DNA of 35,976 nt, from positions 10,056 to 46,031 of the forward strand of contig MNCI01020837.1 of assembly GCA_015680685.1 (NCBI GenBank), written 5' to 3'. This document shows positions 31,860 to 35,976 of this stretch, piece after piece. The notes beneath the pieces were generated by a model, which was not told the origin of the DNA, did not search any database, and was given only the letters and a program-made list of their open reading frames with translations. Each line of letters begins with the position of its first letter. The stretch's first letter is position 1. A program made the translations under genes and the position numbers. Origin of the DNA: Gnetum montanum. Its lineage: Eukaryota > Streptophyta > Gnetopsida > Gnetales > Gnetaceae.

Positions 31860-32387
31860 AGGGGATGTGAAACTGGTATACTTAGTACGGGTATACTGAG
31901 CACGGCATAAACCTACGTTCGCTGGGTACAGCGTATAGACTGGAACTCAGCATATAGGCTTCAATGCCTAGCGTATAGTGACAATGTATAGGTATACCTT
32001 AAAACGTGTAGCGTACAACGTAAGGTAAGCAGCATAGACGAAGTTTATGGCGTACAGCGTAGACAGAGTCAGCATACAGTGTAGAGAGTGCAGGGTAAAC
32101 TCAACAACATAGACAAAGTTAGCGTACAGCGTAAATAGAGTCTACAGTGTAGAGAGTGCAACATAAACTCAACGGTGTAGACAAGGTTAGCGTACAGCGT
32201 AAATAGAGTCTACAGTGTAGAGAGTGTAGTGTAAACTCAGCAGCATAGATGCTGGGAGGTTTGTAGACAAAGTCGATGTAAACGCAGCAGTGTAGACGCT
32301 GGGAGGTTTGCAGACAGAGTCGGCGTAAACACAGCAGCGTAGATGCTAGGAGTTCTGAAGTGTAGTAAGTTTTAAGCAATAGTCCCT
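31860..32387 (-). repeat. Untranslated leader of element B with GCGTA-type repeats
   Basis: Units such as AGCGTACAGCGTAAATAGAG are repeated (for example 32120-32160 and 32190-32225), along with CAGCATAGATGCTGGGAGG. Homologous to 17830-18578. Confidence 0.72.
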
Positions 32388-32400
32388 TCTTCTAGTGTCA
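32388..32400 (-). other. Primer-binding site of element B (tRNA-Arg type, degenerate)
   Basis: The minus strand reads TGACACTAGAAGA, 10 of 13 to TGGCGCTAGAAGG, 5 nt after the LTR end GGTACA. An alternative, TTGTATCAGAGCC at 32788-32800, is 12 of 13 to the initiator-Met PBS. Confidence 0.5.
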
Positions 32401-32405
32401 ATTTT

Positions 32406-33774
32406 TGTACCATCCAAAATTATCGGTCTTCAGCTGGAATGAAATAGAGACCAGGGGATCCCCAGACAAGCACAGAAGATCCTACCTTCGCTTGAGGACA
32501 AGCTGGAATTAATGAAGACAGAGTACCTTGAGTGGTCTGCACGCGGATCAGGCAAGGATTTCCCCGAACGTACACCGATTTGCCATACGCTGGGTTATAT
32601 GTAAATGGTGTAACTGATGTAAAAAGAAGTGTAAATAGCATAACTGGCGTAAGCACAGCGTAAACGTACAAGAGCGTAAACAATAAACATGCAACAATGA
32701 ATGAAAAACTGTAATGAATTGTAGCAAAGAAATGTAACAATGTTATTGTAAAATGAGAGTTACAATGCACCGGTCTAACGCAGTTATGGCTCTGATACAA
32801 GGCAGACAAATAGCCCCGGTGGATGTAGGGATGACTGTGTGTTGGGTTCAACTGCAAGCATAGCGTAAAAGCTGTATGCTCAGCGTGCAGGGTAAGGTCC
32901 AGCATACAGGGTTTTTGCTCTATTCTCTCAGCATCTCTTTTGTCTCTGGTTTGCTCAAAAATTGCCAACCCCCATCTAATGAAAAATTGGAGGTTTTATA
33001 AAAGTTTAGATGTTAGACTCGGTTTGTGTGACACGTGGCGCATTGACCGAGTGCAAAAGAATGAAATGTTACAAGTGTACAACGTGTTGTATCTGCCGGG
33101 CGTATACGTTGTAGACCCTGGGCATATACACTAAGCGTATACACTGTGGATGCATGCTAGGTGTATACGTTGTGTCTACTGGGCGTATACATTGGGCATA
33201 TACGTTGTGTTTGCTGGGCGTATACGCTGGGCATATAGGATGTACATGCTCAGCGTATAGACTCCAAGATGCATGATGTTGACACCTAATGATTCCTCTG
33301 TTCGTGTGAGTTGATGCTCTATCCAAATCTTGCTCTGAAATGCTATTTCCATGTCATCTTTAGGGTTGCATGCTGGGCGTATACGCCAGTCATACATGCT
33401 GAGTGTACATGTAAGGCGTGTACGCTGGGCATGTACGCTGAGCGTATACGCTGGGCGTATATGCTAGGGATATTGGGTGTATATGCTAGGAATGTTGGGC
33501 ATATACGTTGGGCATATACATTGTTCCTATTGGGCATATACGTTGAGAATGTATACTTAGTGAAGACTAAGTATTTTGAGCTCCGAAGTTGCCATGTTTG
33601 TTAGCAGATGTTGTCGTGATCGTCGGTGGATCCCAAGGAACTGCTCCTCATTGAGTTCGACTCTGCTTTGAAGCTGTCTGTGGGTCCATCAAGCTTTAGT
33701 CATGTTGGGGAGCATCGTGACTTTGCTTGATTCTTGTTGGAAAAGTACTAAGCTCAGAATTTTTTGGTGTTTCA
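32406..33774 (-). repeat. 5' LTR of element B
   Basis: 1369 bp, TGAAACACC...GGTACA on the minus strand. U3 (33090-33560) has GCGTATACGCTGGGC units, the TATA box is at 32994-33000, and R/U5 is homologous to that of A. Its outer edge touches copy C of the passenger gene at 33775. The LTR shortens to 32803-33774 if the Met-type PBS is used. Confidence 0.78.
32994..33000 (-). promoter_or_regulatory. LTR TATA box of element B
   Basis: Minus-strand TATAAAA, in the same place as in the other two LTRs. Confidence 0.58.
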
Positions 33775-33775
33775 C

Positions 33776-34225
33776 CTGTCTACTCTATACACTATTCTAG
33801 GCAGATTCTGGAATAGTGTATGTACACGGCAAGCTAGAAAAAGTGTGCTACTACTATTGTAATGGCTACAAGATAGCAATCCCCACACACGGGTCAAAGG
33901 ATGTGTAGATCTAGGACCTTCGGGAGTGCCTGCCTCGACTATATATGCTCCTTCATCTATGTCAACAACAAAAGCTAATATGCCTCGTGTTGAGCCAGGC
34001 AACATGGTCTCAACAATATCACAAGTCAACTGCTCACTCAAATAAGACCATATGACAATGCTGAAATTCTGAAAAATAAATGATAAAACTGTAGTAACAT
34101 TCAGATGAAACCATATTACATGCACCCTGATCCACATGTCATAATTAGGCATGTTTGGTTCCAAAGGGCCAAGCCAAGATAGCACACCAACAAGTTCGAC
34201 CATTAGGAGAAAAGGCTTAAGTCCC
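33776..34225 (-). CDS. Partial gene, copy C: exon homologous to passenger exon 2 (FCP1-like)
   Basis: A 450-bp exon on the minus strand bounded upstream by a 3' splice site (CTATGCAG before 34225). It reads GLKPFLLMVELVGVLSWLGP, then FIFQNFSIVIWSYLSEQL, FVVDIDEGAYIV and GPRSTHPLTRVWGLL, and ends VHTLFQNLPRIVYRVDR, with no stop codon where A and B have TGA. Identity to A is roughly half at protein level (judged by eye). It lies outside the LTR of element B and in the opposite direction to the passengers. It may be a host gene of the family from which the cargo came, or the cargo of a third element. The catalytic Asp residues are replaced as in A and B. The exon ends one base before the LTR of B. 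Confidence 0.6.
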
Positions 34226-34800
34226 CTGCATAGAGCCAGAACCTTAGGTAAGTAACATAAAACATATAAACTAAAAGGAAAATAAATAAATAAACCCAAC
34301 AAGTAAATAACATTCAACACACACACAAGACCACCCCATGAGATAAGAACACTAATATTCATTTGGTATATTTGACACTTGTTGGGGACATTAAAAAGCC
34401 ATTTCAATGTAAACATATAAACAAGTACAAATAAAAAACATGTACATTCACTATCTAACCCAAGAAATCAAAAATGAAAGGATACAAATAATGAGTAAAC
34501 CTAAGCGAATAATTTACACCGTTCTCTTTCACTCACGCACCAGTTCCCAAGGAACTCATGCTACAGTGCATGTTGTGGTAAAACGTGACTAGGGAACCCA
34601 CTCACAATGCAGCTCACGCTACAATGCACAACATAGCTCATGCTGCTACTCACAATGCAGCTGACACTGCAACCCACATAGTAGCATAACTCACACTACA
34701 AAGGTAGCCAACTCTAGGGTGCTTACACCTAGATAAAAAACTACGTTTTCTCTGGGGTGCTTACACCCAGACAAAAAATTACGTTCTCTCTAGGCGTTCA
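34226..34800 (-). other. Presumed intron 1 of copy C and short repeats
   Basis: The region upstream of the copy C acceptor is AT-rich to about 34520. It then holds a loose array of CACAATGCAGCTCACGCT units (34600-34690) and a 40-bp direct repeat built on GGTGCTTACACC plus AGAYAAAAAAYTACGTT (about 34713-34752 and 34753-34792). No exon 1 homologue of the passenger was found here. Confidence 0.4.
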
Positions 34801-35500
34801 CGCTCAGGCCCTTGACACCCAACTCACGTCCTCGCCCCTCACCCTGGGATAGCCCTGTCTCCAGCTGTAACGACGGAAAACGTCGGCAGCTGGAAATACC
34901 GACCGAGATTCCGCGTACACAGTTTTTACCACGGATCCGCGCGAGGGCTAAGCTGGAAAAACGAATCCGCGGTGCCCTGAACGGTCTTGTCGATCAGACA
35001 GGGACTTACGGGTCAGTAAAACAATGATAATTGTAGATCGACCGCAAAACGGTGGGATAACGATGTGTGTGGACCACCGCGAAGATGACGCCGAAATACC
35101 GAGAAGATGCAAATCGGGAGCAGAAAATCGTGCAATTTACGAAGATCAAAGATCTATGTCCCAATGCCAAATGGAATATATGATTGGATGTATACAATGT
35201 TACAATGGGAGGAAATTCCCAACAAACTGAGTACAAAGATGAGCACAAAACAGCAAGAAAACTGCCTGGACAGAACAACGGATCTACCTTTTGGACCAAG
35301 GCCTAGATGCAGAAATGGTCAAGCAATTTCCGTTCCGCTTCTCGGCTTCAGATAGATCTGCTGCTAGGAGCTCCTGCGTGCTGTGTTCTGTTGCTGCTGA
35401 AGAATGATGTCTGCGGCCAAGAGGTTGCTCTTGTTTCTCTGTTTCAGGGCGATAAGTTTCCCTTGCTCAGAAAATGCTCTTGTCCTCTTGGTCTCTGTCA
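34801..35500. other. Unassigned region without a recognisable gene
   Basis: More GC-rich and with few GCGTA units. An inverted repeat based on CAGCTG...ACGACG...CGTCGGCAGCTG lies at about 34861-34892. Open frames of 68-97 codons occur in several overlapping frames and resemble nothing known. Confidence 0.3.
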
Positions 35501-35512
35501 AAGTGCTAAGTC

Positions 35513-35567
35513 TGTATATTTGTCAAAAATCCCCCTTTGTATATTTGTCAGTCGGAGTATTTATAGA
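35513..35567 (+). promoter_or_regulatory. Possible LTR-like promoter of an unidentified element
   Basis: A 13-bp direct repeat TGTATATTTGTCA (35513-35525, 35538-35550) is followed by TATTTATAGA (35558-35567), resembling the TATA region of plant LTRs. The far side of any such element lies outside the window. Confidence 0.3.
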
Positions 35568-35801
35568 CCACGACACGTGCAACCCTGATGATGTGGGCCC
35601 GAATGTCGCGGGTTTCGCCGATGCGATTCTTTTAAGTCGAACTGCGACTACGCACAACACGCTTGTTCGCGTGCTGTGCGTGTAAAGAGCAGGCTCACGA
35701 TAGACATGTCTCGGCTGCGTTTGCGCTCATTCGCGTTGTGTTTGCGTGTATGAGCGCAACTTTGGCGTAGCAACAACACGCTTAAGATTGTTGTACGCTC
35801 A

Positions 35802-35908
35802 TCACGCAACTGTGCGTGACACAGCGTATATGTAACACACTCCATGCAGCTACACGCGGTGGAGTATGATCAAAGTGTAGCTTACGCTCATCACGCAGCT
35901 GTGCGTGA
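35802..35908. repeat. Paired imperfect palindromes TCACGCANCTGTGCGTGA
   Basis: The palindrome occurs at 35802-35819 and 35891-35908. Each is preceded by ACGCTCA and followed by CA, giving a duplicated unit with a period of about 89 bp. Neighbouring sequence is unusually rich in CGCGT and CGCGTG. Confidence 0.7.
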
Positions 35909-35976
35909 CAAAGCATAACGCGCGTGTTGTTGCATTCTGGCCTACGCACGAGCATGCATTATTGCGTAACGCGCGT

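Larger units (their letters stand above)
1..33774 (-). mobile_element. Outer Tat-lineage Ty3/gypsy retrotransposon (element B), split by element A
   Basis: Read on the minus strand it runs 5' LTR (32406-33774), primer-binding site, leader, gag, protease, antisense passenger gene, RT, first RNase H and part of the second RNase H (to 19868). It is interrupted by element A at 19867 and resumes at 2013 with the rest of the pol region (integrase to 755) and 3' UTR arrays (to 260). The assignment of 260-2013 to B rests on orientation, order and homology: this piece begins about 230 bp further along pol than where B breaks at 19868, as expected for one element split by an insertion plus a small deletion. 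The far 3' end lies left of the window. The tandem gypsy and archaeal-type RNase H domains place it in the Tat lineage. An alternative is that 1-2013 comes from a third, unrelated copy. Confidence 0.75.

Noticed and set aside
34801-35000. Possible exon 1 of copy C or an RNA gene
   Set aside because: No similarity to passenger exon 1 and no recognisable tRNA, rRNA or snRNA motifs.
35006-35685. Several overlapping 70-97 codon ORFs at the right end
   Set aside because: They overlap in many frames on both strands and show no known motif or homologue in the window.

Overview
The window is repeat-rich nuclear DNA from a land plant. The species cannot be named from sequence alone. It contains a nest of Ty3/gypsy LTR retrotransposons of the Tat lineage, recognised by a gag with a CX2HX4HX4C knuckle, an aspartic protease, RT, two tandem RNase H domains (the second of archaeal type, a Tat hallmark) and a DDE integrase with a GPY/F tail. 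All retroelement genes lie on the minus strand. Many stops sit at former CAG/CAA/CGA/TGG codons, the pattern left by deamination in methylated DNA, so no copy is functional as it stands.

Layout, right to left. From 35976 to 34226 is non-TE or unidentified DNA that includes the start of an intron. From 34225 to 33776 is one exon of a divergent, still-open, host-like gene (copy C, minus strand). At 33774 starts outer element B: 5' LTR 32406-33774, leader, gag-pro (31831-27638), a plus-strand intron-containing gene (26313-22676), then RT and RNase H (21920-19868). B is broken inside its second RNase H by inner element A (19867-2014), which has the same order: LTR 18597-19867, leader, gag-pro (17771-13559), plus-strand gene (8357-12821), RT/RNase H/integrase (7630-4478), 3' arrays, PPT, and a 3' LTR truncated at 2014. 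B resumes at 2013 with its integrase and 3' arrays (2013-260) and leaves the window inside a repeat-rich segment at 1-259.

The main discovery is the passenger gene. Both A and B carry the same gene of about eight exons (about 1,075 codons), antisense to the retroelement and placed between protease and RT. It keeps GT-AG introns, its own TATA box, 5' UTR, start codon and stop. Exon 2 resembles an FCP1/CTD-phosphatase-like HAD domain without the catalytic aspartates. Copy C, outside B, carries a homologous exon of exactly the same length (450 bp). Antisense placement explains how introns could survive retrotransposition, because they are not introns in the genomic RNA.

The non-coding parts are saturated with two repeat languages. 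One is a GCGTATACGC-type palindrome (with GCGTAGACG and GCGTAAACG variants) in LTR U3, leader, and passenger 5' UTR and intron 1. The other is an AGTTTAAGGCC / AGTTTAACGTCAT family of arrays that brackets the passenger gene on both sides and also fills the 3' UTR.
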